NCBI GenBank assembly: GCA_964035575.1
Contig: OZ037839.1
Span: 310,001 to 374,000 of the forward strand
DNA from: Rhynchopus sp. YZ270_cl-10
Lineage: Eukaryota; Euglenozoa; Diplonemea; Diplonemida; Diplonemidae
DNA length: 64,000 bases
Direction of reading: 5' to 3'
Positions 29,890 through 41,800 of this stretch are shown piece after piece. The notes beneath the pieces are model-generated. The model searched no databases, was not told the DNA's origin, and saw nothing but the letters and a program-made list of their open reading frames with translations. The stretch's first letter is position 1. Each line of letters begins with the position of its first letter. A program made the translations under genes and the position numbers.

Positions 29890-32800
29890 AGTTGACTCTA
29901 GATATGAACGGGGTGGGGTGTGCATGGGTAGGGAGGTTGAGGGAAGACCAAGAGATGTGCACTGTTTTCAAGCGCACAGTGCGACAATTTCACGGGGGAG
30001 GGTCTCGCTACTCGAACTGTTTTATTTCTTACTATTTGGTTTTGGTTGAGACACACCAAAAGGCGTCGGTTCTGTGGAATCACTGAACCACCATATCCTA
30101 TATCACATCATTGATTCTTCTTTCCCTGCGTTGACTGCAGGAAAGTTCGAGTCGCGACCAGGTGATTGTGAAAAAAAAAATTAAAAAGCAGAGAGTTTCA
30201 AAAGGAAAAACAGCAAAAAAAAAACGTTGACAACTTGTGTGTGAAAAAATAAAAACTGTTATCTGAGTTAAGCTAGTCTGATAAAGAAAGAAATAGTAAC
30301 TCTGATAGGTAAGTAAAAGGGAAAAAAAGGTTTTTTCGTTGACAATTACCCTGTTGGAGGGGTGATTGGCGACCGTATCTGAGGAACTATTTCTCCTTTA
30401 AGCTACGCTTTAGGTATAAAAATAGTAACTCTGATAGGTAAGTAAAAGGGAAAAAAAGGTTTTTTCGTTGATTGCACCCAAACCGCCACATCACAATCAA
30501 ACTTGTGTGAGCTTTGCTGTGGTCTTGGTCGGTTGTAGATAAGAAGCCTCGACAAAGGTGAGACGAAGGCATGCACTCCCTCCCCCGGGTTACCAAGTGG
30601 AAAAAATGTGTGCCACTTCTTTTTCATGTAGCCACCCGCGTTTCGGGTGACACACCCGAAAAGCGGGTATCGTTACACCCTCTAGTTGCGTCTCCAGTTT
30701 GACTCCAGCTCAGAGGCTGTACCCTTACCCCTCCCGTGTGAGCAAGCAAAACAGGTCACCCCGTGGCAAGCCTTCCTCAAAATAATAAAACCTACATCCT
30801 CGAAACTTTTCTACACAAATGATTTCATTGAACGCATCCCCTACTCCAATTCAATTCAACACAACTGTAGCTTATTCCCTCTCGTTCCCGTACTTAACCT
30901 CGTACTATCAAGAGCACAAAGGCCGAAGGACATAGAGTAAGGAAAGCTTTTAACTACAGGGAGGTGTGCGTCATTTAGCTGCTACTGTGTGCTGTAAGCT
31001 GTATTAAGTTGCCAGAAAAGAATAGGCATAACGGTGTAATATAGGTTGCCAACAGTGCACCACTCGGTCGCACTGAGCACTACAATAAATTAAAAGCAAC
31101 ATCAGTACGCCATCCGACCGCACAGTGGCCCACGTCCCCGAATGGCCACCCAGCCATCGTGTGCAGCGTGGGTGTCGACGGAGGAAAGGGCCACCTCATA
31201 TGTTATTAAAGTCTTAAAGTGCGTCGAAAAAATATTAAATTGCGCTGTAAAGCTGCGGTTATCTTATTGCCAGTAAAGAAAAGGCCTAAGGGTGTAATGT
31301 AGTGTACAACAGTGACCTGCACTGGCAACACTGAGCGTTGATGTGTAATCAAAAATCAAGCCCAGTGTAACAATAAGTTATTTCGATCGCACTTTAAACG
31401 GTGGGTACTACTTCTCATTTCTGAATGGCCACCCAGCTAATTCCACTGGCGTGTCGACAGAAAAAATTTGAGAGGATGTATTCACACCGGAGGTAAGCAC
31501 CTTTTGTCGTTACTCTTGTGTCTGCCTTGGAGGATTTTAATAGGCATGGTCATGACAGTAAGACATGACAAAGCTGCGGGGCGACGTGTGGCACTAAACT
31601 CAACTCGTAACCTTTTCGTTTATCAGACTGCACCTGTTAGTCTTAAGCGCTGCAAACCGTGCTCGAGAAAAGATAGACACAGTTGCAACGTAATGTGAAG
31701 TTGTTGTAGACAACAATGCGCCCGAGGGTCGCAGGTTGCTAGTATAAAGGATAAGGACGACAGTACAGAATAGTCGCTAATATGTGTAAACTTAAGACCT
31801 CACAGGACGACTTCAAGCGGCGAAAGGTGCGCTAAAATAGGAAGAAGTATTGAAAGATGATCCCAAGCCTCACGTGCCTAGTCACATCTAGAAGTAAAAA
31901 TAAAAAATGGAGAAGAATTTCGCTTCAACCATTTTTTTTTTTCTAATTATTTATTTGAAACGCAGAGTTTGTTTTGGCCCCGTCTGTGAGTGTTGGTTGA
32001 ATTGGAGTCGGGGAGCAGAGGTTGGGGAGAAAAGAGAGAGAGGAAACAAATACAAGACTATCGAATTATACACACGAATTCATCCTTCGATTCCAAAAAG
32101 GTCCGATCCTTACAGTTTGTATTATTTCCTAACAACCACTCCGTTACACTGCGTTACGCTGCGTTACACTGCGTTGTTGTCTGCAAAAATAATAAAACCT
32201 ACATCCTCGAAACTTTTCTACACAAATGATTTCATTGAACGCATCCTCCAGGACCCTAAGGACCCTGAGGGACGCTGCGCGAACAAAACATACCCCCCAC
32301 CCGATCGCCGACCTAAACGGCAAGTACACAAACAAAAGATGAACACAGAACAAAAGAGGAATCCTGAACCTTGTAACGACCGCCAAAGGCCAAATACCGC
32401 CAGTGTGAACCTTTATAAGGACCTCCGAAACTACGGGCTCTTGTCCTCACATCTCGGGAAGAGTCCGCCTTTTTCACCACCGGGAGCCGAAGCCCATTTG
32501 GCGTCAACAGGATTCGTAAGTCGTAGTCTCTCCCATCTCCGTAAATCAACCCTTGCTACGAAAGGCTTCCTATGTACGATGAACAGAGAGCGGGAAAGCT
32601 TCACCACGGAGTTGTGTGCTATGAGCCTGTACTGTATGACGCGTGCTAGTAGGCTACTCCAACAAGACCGGCACGGTGATGAGAGGCAAATAGTAACAGT
32701 GCACCAAAGGTTGCTACTGTGAATAACTAGGCTATAACAGAGTCACTGAGAGCGACCAGCACGAATAGACACCACTGTGGTCCTCAGCGGTGAGACGTAC

Positions 32801-33100
32801 AGCTTGAAACGGTGCGAAGTGCCAGAGAGCGAATTAATAGGCAACATTGGCCACAGTATGTAATGTGTTTTCTTTCCTCTCTTCAAGAAAAGCTCTTTAC
32901 TTATTAAGTTTTGGTTGAGACACATCAATGGTGTCGGGTCTGTGAAGTCACTGAACTATCCAAATATTGAATTATATCGTTAATTATTCGTACCCTGCGT
33001 TGACCTGACTGCAGGGGAGTTCGCGAACTATCACGACCAGGAATTTTTAAAAAAGATGAAAGCAGAGAGTTAAGAGGGGAAGAATAGCAAAAAACGATGT
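29890..33100. repeat. Mosaic of diverged duplicated blocks
   Basis: Several repeat pairs can be seen. 30036-30170 matches 32912-33045 (TTTTGGTTGAGACACA through CTGCGTTGAC to CGACCAGG), both followed by GCAGAGAGTT, which also occurs at about 45232. 30292-30345 is repeated at 30421-30474. 31011-31230 is repeated at 31269-31450 (offset 258; GAATGGCCACCCAGC). 30640-30770 matches 42596-42735, both with a hairpin made by CCCGAAAAGCGGGT. 30778-30840 matches 32187-32248. A minus frame at about 32372-32550 followed by a GT-AG gap (32313-32369) may belong to a spliced gene, which I cannot resolve. Confidence 0.65.
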
Positions 33101-33152
33101 AGGAAAAGGTTTTACCTGACCATCACCTGTACCTGGGTTCTCCTGCGTCAGT

Positions 33153-34550
33153 TTACTCTTTCACAGAACCAAGCAGTGAGACGTAACTAGCGAACGGTGC
33201 TCCCTCTTGACATGGACATGCCACCCCGGTATCACTGTAAAGGAACCGGCCGTAAATGAGAGATAAATGTGCATCCGCAGCTTCGCCATAATTGTGCACT
33301 AAATAGGTAGCAACAGTGCGCGTTGGAGACGGGTCCACCCAATAGCACAGTTCCACTCATGGAAAATAAAACTGCACTTCTACGTACAGCGTTGCATTTG
33401 TCTCTGAGCTAGCGGTGACCTGCATATTCCCAAACTCGTGTCACACTGCTTTACCCTATTTCGCTCTTATTGTCCAGAATCACTGTTCTTGCTGTAACGA
33501 CCATTCCCCCACTCAGAGAGGTCGGCCCGACGATCCAGTGCACGAGACCACAGGCTAGAGGCTCTGGGCCCGATAGGCTAGAGAAATCGTAGACGTCGGT
33601 AAATATGTAGTAAGGCTCGGAGGGGTCGCGACGCTTCTCCTGTGGTGGGGAGTGGTTAGAGTAATAAGGGAATAAAACGCATCAGAGAGTAGTGAACTGT
33701 ATGTAAAATAGTCTGGAACAGCGCGCTCACCGGCCGCCAACGTGGGATACAAAAGACGCCATGATAGGGGACCACATGTGAAACAAGTACAATACAATGA
33801 TTGAAGGCACTCAAGTCACCCTTACGCATGTCACTAGCGTCCGACAATGAGGAGGCCTTTGAACTGTAAAAATATTAAATATGATGATATGAACTAAAGT
33901 CTCTTCTGTTAAAATGACATTGATATAATATAAGGAGGGAACCATGTGTCATTATCGCAACTCTGCGACACTACCGCGAGCTCGCACGCATCACTGAAAC
34001 AGATACGGTTGCACAGCATGCCACCGCTGAACAGATGAATACATGAGAGCTGCGGCAGCATAAAGTACAGATCGGTTCTGCCCTCGGACTGTAAAAAAGG
34101 TGTTGGTAACCTGAAGGTATCTGGTGTCCTGCTCCTGAGACGCTTCAACCCAGATGGGGGTGAAAAGCAACGTCGTTACGCCGCAGATTTTGTACTGAGT
34201 CCGCACATCATTAGGTGTATCGGGGAACCCCTGAGAGGTACACATCACGGTGGTGGGCAGTACTGAGGCGGCCTGGTCTGCACACCCCAACAAAAACGAT
34301 CACCATCTCGTTCCCGAATAAACGTTGCAAGCAATGCGTACAAAAGAACCGTTGTGAAGAGCACAGAAAGTCCTCAACCCCATAGACGCTAAACGTGCCG
34401 TAGACAAGCCAGTCCAAAACGGAGAAGCCTCCACTGAAGCACCACGCAGGACACGTACAGAACGGCCTCGTGCTATGCTACGATACAGAGGCCAGGATGG
34501 CTGGAAACATAAAGATCGTCTTCGCCACCGTCAGGGTTAGACACAGTTCC
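33153..34550 (-). CDS. Single-pass membrane protein with very short introns
   Basis: No frame is long, but seven pieces join at GT-AG gaps with matching phase: exons ending at 34487, then 34395-34433, 34304-34372, 34111-34277, 33943-34088, 33731-33863 and ~33470-33639. The introns are 53, 22, 26, 22, 79 and 91 nt. The spliced protein reads VSSHPGLLEASPFWTGLSTA, a membrane span LSVLFTTVLLYALLATFI, basic RERD, then a Cys-containing probably outer domain (CTSQGFPDTPNDV, FSGGMLCNRICFSDACELAV, EPYYIFTDVYDFSSLSG, DNKSEIG). The start lies upstream of 34550 and the 3' end is unclear; the last frame ends at a TAA at 33153. I do not recognise the family. Confidence 0.5.
34089..34110 (-). other. Candidate 22-nt intron
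   Basis: The interval begins GTTACC and ends TTTTTTACAG in minus orientation. Removing it joins DTRYLQ to SEGRTDLYF with phase 0 on both sides. Two more gaps of 22 nt (34373-34394) and 26 nt (34278-34303) behave the same way in this gene. Confidence 0.5.
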
Positions 34551-34761
34551 TCAAAACACAGATAAGTGCTCGACGCGCGCTTGCGTCGAACCCGATGAGA
34601 CGTTCAATGATCAGAGCTAAACGCCTGGGACGGGGACCACTAAGACTTCCCCAGAGCCGTTCATCGATGGCTAGCTCGTTGATTTGTCTGGGCGAAGAAA
34701 ACGATGCCGACTACCCCGAGAACCCTCCATCTGGAAACACGACAAGCAGCGAAGGCCGTAT

Positions 34762-35398
34762 CTCTGCCCCCTCCAATGTGCCCGGAGGAGAGGTTCAGCC
34801 AAAGGTTCTCGCGCTGGCCGGACTCCTCGCAGACCCAGCTGGAGGGGTCGCTGGAGATCTGTGGTGGGTTTTCGACCTGAGGGAGGGTTGCGGCGAATTT
34901 GCTCTCGGTTGTGGCGTCGACGTCTTCCCAGGCTGTGACGTCTTCTTTGAAAGCGACGCCGTCGCTAGAGATGACAGCTGTGCATGCGTTTTGGACGAGA
35001 GTCGGCAGGTCATCGGAGAGCTCGTGGAAGGTGATGCCCGTAGGTTCCACGACCGCAAGGCGGTGTGTCTTCACAATGTCGTATGCAGGCCCGCCAGAGA
35101 AGCCTCCGTCCACGCCGATGGCCATCTTCGTCGGTGCCTCCTCTGCCTGCGGGCGCTCCACCTTGGCCCAGCTTTCGTGCAAAAAAAGTGTTTCCTGCGT
35201 CTTAGAGGCGTAGGCACCGACGCGGGCACGGCCAAAGCCGTACCACGTGCTCAGGGAGACGAAGAGCCCGCCCTCGCAGAAAGGGTTCTCGAAGGTGAGC
35301 ATGCATTCGTCCTTGAAGACCTTGTCGTACTGTGTTGGTGTCTTGACGGTGCGCATCCCCTTGCGGATCACGGACAGTGCATCTTCAGAGATGGGCAT
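34762..35398 (-). pseudogene. Truncated copy of the deubiquitinase gene (5' part)
   Basis: This is an almost identical copy of 24925-25561, offset 9,837 bp: the first ~210 codons of the USP5-like gene with very few changes (ISEDALS for ISEDALT at the start). It breaks off after SSGHIGGGR inside the ZnF-UBP region and continues into unrelated sequence for ~35 codons before a stop. The Cys box, UBA domains and His box are absent, so it cannot be a working protease. The copied upstream flank reaches to about 35550. High identity shows that the duplication is recent. Confidence 0.9.
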
Positions 35399-35559
35399 GG
35401 TGGCAGAGGAGGGGGAGGGGTGGTGTATGCCTGTGGTGGTGTGTTTGCGAAGGTGTGGTGTTCCCTAGCAGGAATATGGTGCGTGGGGGGGGGGGGGAGC
35501 TTACGTCACAGCTGATGGCCTCGAGGTTTCAATGGGTGTGGGTGTGTATTTGGTGGAAT

Positions 35560-35830
35560 GCTCGAGGGTTTCGCTATTAAAACTGTTTTCTGACGGTACA
35601 CGAAAACGTCGTCAAGGAGATACGTTAGCATCAAACCACACCTGAATACGGTGGAAGAATGAAGTCACAAAGCACAAAAAGGTGCAGTGATGAGCATTAT
35701 TGTTGTGTTCTTAGTCACCCAGCCCACCCCTCAGCTCCGCCTCAGGAGAAGTCGTAGTTGATGGTGCCGTCCTGGTTCTCCTCACTCGTCCTTGGCGCCC
35801 CTCTGCAGGTGGCGGGAACGGCGACGGCTC
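35560..35830 (-). repeat. Conserved 3' flank of the family, copy 2
   Basis: The sequence matches parts of 53260-53520 and 25940-26100 (AAGGAGATACGTTAGCATCA, GTGTTCTTAGTCACCCAGCC). In minus orientation its last part keeps the same C-terminal tail codons as the relic at 53426, but out of frame with the cyclin-pseudokinase gene, which stops at 35831. Confidence 0.75.
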
Positions 35831-38800
35831 CTACTCTTGTGACTGCAGCGGCGATTCTGGCAGCGGCACCAACAACCGCAACAGATCTGTGTTCATCACA
35901 TCTGTTCTGGAAACATCGGCATCAACAGATTGCTGTTCTGCTTCTGGAAGCTGACGTGACTCTGCCATGTGTTCCCATGTCGCACGCATTGAGAGAAGTG
36001 TGTTGCGCAAGAGTTCCTTTTCTGCTGAATCTGTGCAATCAGTGAATCGCTCAATCAGTTCTTTCTGCACTGCCTCCTGCATGTTGACAACTCCACGCAG
36101 TGTGTTGCAGCCTCTTGTGTTCGTCACATCTGTTCTGGAAACATCGGCATCAACAGGTTGCTGCTCTGCTTCTGGATGTTGACGTGACTCTGCCATGTGT
36201 TCCCATGTCGCACGTATTGAGTGAAGTGTGTTGCGCAAGAGTTCCTTTTCTGCCGAATCTGTGCAATCAGTGAATCGCTGAATCAGTTCATTCTGCACTG
36301 CCTCCTGCATGCTGACAACTCCACGCAGTGTGTTGGAGCCTCTTGTGTTCGTCACATCTGTTCTGGAAACATCAGCATCAACAGGTTGTGGTTCTGCTTC
36401 TGGATGTTGACGTGACTCTGCCATGTGTTCCCATGTCGCACGCATTGAGAGAAGTGTGTTGCGCAAGAGTTCCTTTTCTGCTGAATCTGTGCAATCAGTG
36501 AATCGCTGAATCAGTTCTTTCTGCACTTCCTCCTGCATGCTGACAACCCCACGCAGTGTGTTGGAGCCTCCTGTGTTCGTCACATCTGTTCTGGAAACAT
36601 CAGCATCAACAGGTTGTGGTTCTGCTCCTGGATGTTGACGTGACTCTGCCCATGTCGCACGCATTGAGAGAAGTGTGTTGCGCAAGACTTCCTTTTCTGC
36701 CGAATCTGTGCAATCTGCGCGTTTGTGGGGGTAGTCAAGCTCAGCCGTGTCGTCGCTCAAGGAGATTGGCAGGCTTTCTGCAGCCACGTCACGCTCAATG
36801 TTATCCATTGCATCCTGGAAATAACCCTCCAAAGTCAGTTCTAACCTCTCAAGACAATTACGCCATGCTCTTAATGAATCGTAGAGTCTCTTTAATTTGA
36901 AAAGCTTGCTTTGATCTTCAGGAGACATAGCATGAGTGGGGTCCTTCGCCGCAGCAGGCTGCAAAGCAGCAGGCACCCCTGCAGCAGCAAGCTTACCTAA
37001 GGCAATCGGCGGAGTCGATTCTGTCACTGTTTGTGGACTCCGAACTGGTATCGTGCAAAGTGCAGGGGAAGGGGGTGTCGAAGAGAGTGTGGAAGAAACC
37101 TGTGGGTAATGGCCAAATCGTTGTTTTGCAGTGAAAGCTCCACGGTAGTTGTTGTGTTGGGTTCCGCGGAAGGTTTTTCGGGTTGTTCTGTCTGGGGTAT
37201 GCAGGCATGTATCGGGTGTGGCAGTGCGTGCGGCATCGGTCTTGAGAATACAACAGGGCCGCAAACTGGCGTGGAATTTATAAAAATCTGGCAAATAGTA
37301 GTCGTCTTCAACTGGAACCGTTCCTGCCCCAGGGAGGCTTGAGACGATGGATCGACCGCTCTCTGCCTCAGATTTGCCGAAGTATCGCTCCAGAGTACGC
37401 AGCGCAGTGGTGCACCATTGAGTGTAATCAGCAGGTTCTGCGTCGTGTTTGAGAGGGATAATGTTTACTACGGAAAGGTATTCTGATACTTTGTCAGATT
37501 CCACCTTAGGTTGTGTAAGGCTTTGCAGTGCCAGCACAAAAGGTGTGAGAGGGTTTCGTGCTGCAACCTCCGGATCGTCCGAACAAAAGCATTTCAAAGA
37601 ATTTCCTTCTTTTCCGAAGGGTTGGAGGAGGGTTTGGATGTCTGCTTTGATTTCGTGTGGTTTGGGACGTTTGTCAGCTTTGAAACGCATGCATCTCGCG
37701 AGAAGAACCGAAAACCCATCACTCAACGCCAATGGCACTGCAAACGAGGCAATACATATATTGCTGTCCACATCAGAGCAGACCCCATCCTGCATGAAAG
37801 AAGGCCAGGGGCCTTTTTGGTTTGGGGTGGCAAGAACCAGCATGGTGAGGGCAAGCGACCACACATCAGCGGCACCTGTCACAGACCCAGCACCTTCGTC
37901 ATCGTCAAGACCTATTGGAGGGCTGAGTGAGTCGAGACCGTCCAATCCTGACGCAGTGTCCAACGAAGCGTTTGAAGTGAGCTCTGGTGCGCCAAACCGG
38001 TGAGTGCTCAAACCGCCCCCGCTGACCCGAAACTCTTGTGACGAACCCGACATAGTTCTGCTGGTGCTGCCCAAAGGCACAAACGCAGACGGCGCGCAAA
38101 ACCCATCATCATCTCCGGAAACGTCGCTAGCAATCCCACGCTTTGAAGTCCCAAAGTCGGCAAACTTAATATACCCTTCGCGGGAGACAAGAATATTCGA
38201 AGGTTTGATGCCATTATGCAGAATACAGTAAGACCCGAGACGTTGCAAAGCGCAGGCAAGCTGTTTGAAAATGTACAACAAAATCGCCTCGGGGAGAACG
38301 CCGTGGGTGTGCGAAGAGTCTCTGTTTTTTTTATTTTTTTGAGAAATTCACAAAAATTAACACAACATACGTTATAGGCGATTCCTTTGGACTGCATCCA
38401 CATTGCCTTCGCATATTTGGGGGGTGTGTATGAACGTATCGCGCACCTTTACTCTGCTGGACGTACCCTGGAGAGAGGCTCGTTGCTACCGCGGTGATGG
38501 CTAAAGCGGCAACATAGAGAGCGGAACAACGATCGTTTTTCATGCCTTCCTCTGCCGTGCTTGCGGCCATTGAATCCGAGCTGCGTCCGAGGAATGCATC
38601 CCGAGTTGGAAACTTCGCAACAATCTTATTCAACACCCTCTGATCAATCAACGAAGCCAGCCGTCTCAACTGATCTAGGTTGAAGTCCATATGCTCCATG
38701 ACAAAATCGACACTCCCGGCACTCCGTTTCGCTGGAGAGCTTGGGGCTGATGGGGAACCGGGGGCTCCACTATCCGCAGAGAAAGTACCAGGGGGTGACG

Positions 38801-41800
38801 CGAAGACCCCGCTCCGCCCGGTACGTGCCGGATTGAGTCTGGCGCAGTAGAGTTTGACGATGTGGTGGATGCTGTTCTGGTAGAGCTGTCTATGGAACTC
38901 TCCTTGGATGGCGCTGGCGATGAGTTGTGTCTTTTCTTCAGATGGGAGTCGCACGGAGACTGGTGCGCAGGTTTTTTCGCATCGATCTAGATTGACTTCC
39001 TTGCGAACAAAGAAGACCGGAACAGTGGGAAGTGTTTGAAAATGGCTTGGTCCCTGAAATTTGTAGACCACCCCTTGCGTGCCTCTACCGATACAGTCTT
39101 CGCGGTCGCGCGCCTTATCCATAGCGTTGAAGAGACATTGGGAGCAGCCGCGTTCCGTGCAATTCTCTCGGTGTACTGCTTCCTTCGTCCGTTTGGTTGT
39201 GTTTGGCTGGACTGTGGTCATGCCTTCTTCGGTGATGACGAAGGTGCCATTTTCTTGGTCGCGAACCTCAATCTGCTCTGGTGTGACGTGGACACACCCA
39301 GAGCTCCACGCGGTTGTGTCCAGCGTAGGCATTTGTGGCAGAGCAGGAGGCTTCGGCGCATTCCTCCTTGTCCTATCACCTGGATGCTGACGTGACTCTG
39401 CCATGTGTTCCCATGTCGCACGCATTGAGAGAAGTGTGTTGCGCAAGAGTTCCTTTTCTGCTGAATCTGTGCAATCAGTGAATCGCTGAATCAGTTCTTT
39501 CTGCACTTCCTCCTGCATGTCTACAACTTCACGCAGTGTGTTGGAGCCTCCTGTGTTCGTCACATCTGTTCTGGAAACATCGGCATCAACAGGTTGCTCT
39601 GCTTCTGGATGTTGACGTGACTCTGCCATGTGTTCCCATGTCGCACGTATTGAGTGAAGTGTGTTGCGCAAGAGTTCCTTTTCTGCTGAATCTGTGCAAT
39701 CAGTGAATCGCTGAATCAGTTCTTTCTGCACTGCCTCCTGCATGCTGACAACTTCACGCAGTGTGTTGGATCCTCCTGTGTTCGTCACATCTGTTCTGGA
39801 AACATCAGCATCAACAGGTTGTGGTTCTGCTTCTGGAAGCTGACGTGACTCTGCCATGTGTTCCCATGTCGCACGCATTGAGAGAAGTGTGTTGCGCAAG
39901 AGTTCCTTTTCTGCTGAATCTGTGCAATCAGTGAATCGCTGAATCAATTCTTTCTGCACTTCCTCCTGCATGCTGACAACTCCACACAGTGTGTTGGATC
40001 CTCCTGTGTTCGTCATATCTGTTCTGGAAACATCGGCAACAACAGGTTGTGGTTCTGCTTCTGGAAGCTGACGTGACATGCGTTCCCTTTCATAGGCAGT
40101 ACTGTGCAGACCTTCATGCTCGCGTGCACGCGACCCCTTGCTTAACCGAACGCCCCCAACTTCACAGCTGCCGTCAGCACGATCCGCATACTCCATCACC
40201 TTCTCGTCAAAGACCACACGATTACTGTTGAAGCCCGCCACTGTCTTGCCTGCCAGCCCTTCAAGGTAACGACCATAATAATACGTCTGGCCTGCTTCCT
40301 CATCTTTTGTGATCGAGTCCCGTGCAGAGGCCTCCATCCAGTGCAAATGCCTCAGGGGACAGTGCATAGTCAGATGGGTGTCTCCGCAAGAACGACATAA
40401 CTGAAAAAGAGAGTTAGCCATTCCTTCCGAAGACGCAGCATCCGACGAAGACGACATCGCTTTGGACGAACTAAAGGCGCTCCGCGGGGAAGGTATAGGA
40501 GGTCTGCTACTCGACGCAGCACTGGACATTGCGTCGTGGTAGTAAGGAGACACGTAGTGAGGATACAGGTGGTGATGTTGGTGGTGATGATGATGATGGT
40601 GGTGGTGAACCGCATGGCCTGGGTGTATGTGACCTGGGTGAATCGGGGGCAAGTACCCCGGCATCATGTGCGTGTAGTGACTAGCAGGGACGGGCAGCGG
40701 TATGAACTGCTCACCCTGAGGCTCTGCCCCTGTGTTTTTCACATCTGTCCCGACGACGGAATCAACAGGTTGATGCTGACGTGACTCTGCCACCATATGC
40801 TGTATGTGGCAGAGATCCTCACAAAAATATACCGAAGACGCAGCATCCGACGAAGACGACATCGCTTTGGACGAACTAAAGGCGCTCCGCGGGGAAGGTA
40901 TAGGAGGTCTGCTACTCGACGCAGCACTGGACATTGCGTCGTGGTAGTAAGGAGACACGTAGTGAGGATACAGGTGGTGATGTTGGTGATGATGATGATG
41001 ATGGTGGTGGTGAACCGCATGGCCTTGGTGGGAGGGAGTAACACGGACTCTTGCGTGCTTTTGCGGCAGCGGCACGAAATCATCCTGTAGGTAGTGGTGG
41101 TAGTGAGATCGACCAAAAAAAGAACAAAAGAAGAGAAGTTGAAAGTGCAAACGCCCACCGTACATCAGTGGATGCAGGCAATGGAAAATAATCTTGTTTC
41201 AGGAAAAGACTCAAGACCAAGTAAAATAGGGGGAACGGGGTTTGAGTTTCTTTAACAAAATATACCGAGGACGACGAAGGCGTAGAAGACGACGGAGACC
41301 ACGTGTCCCGTGCCACAGGAAGTGTGTTCAGCTCTTTCTGCACTTCCTCCTGCATGTCTGCCACTCCACGTAGTGTGTTGGAGCCTCTTGTGTTTGTCAC
41401 ATCTGTCCTGCGAACATCAGCATGAACAGGTTGTGGCTCTGCTCCTGGATGCTGACGTGACTGCGCCTTTCTGCGCTTGCGTTTCTCACGCCGTGAGAGA
41501 TGTTTGTACAGCGAGCCCTGTATGTATTGATTGGTGAGATGCACCAGCAGAAATACATGTAGTTTTTAATGAGATACAATGAGTGGTGCTACCGGCCGCG
41601 TACATATTACGTCGCGTATTTATTACGGGGGGTACTTATTACGTCGCGTACTAATTACGTCGCTTTTTGGGGGCCCGCGGGCCCCCAAAAAGCGACGTAA
41701 TTAGTACACACCGTAAGGTGGAAAAAAAAAATGGGGGTAATCATGTTGGAACACAGCTGGTGTGGGCACATCACTGGGGGGATACCGCCAAACCCACACA

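Noticed and set aside
31907-32722. 271-codon plus-strand frame
   Set aside because: It crosses the dispersed 60-bp repeat in antisense and has no domain; the minus strand shows better protein-like fragments with splice signals.
34595-35515. 306-codon plus-strand frame and its near-twin at 24803-25630
   Set aside because: Both are antisense to the two copies of the deubiquitinase N-terminal region.
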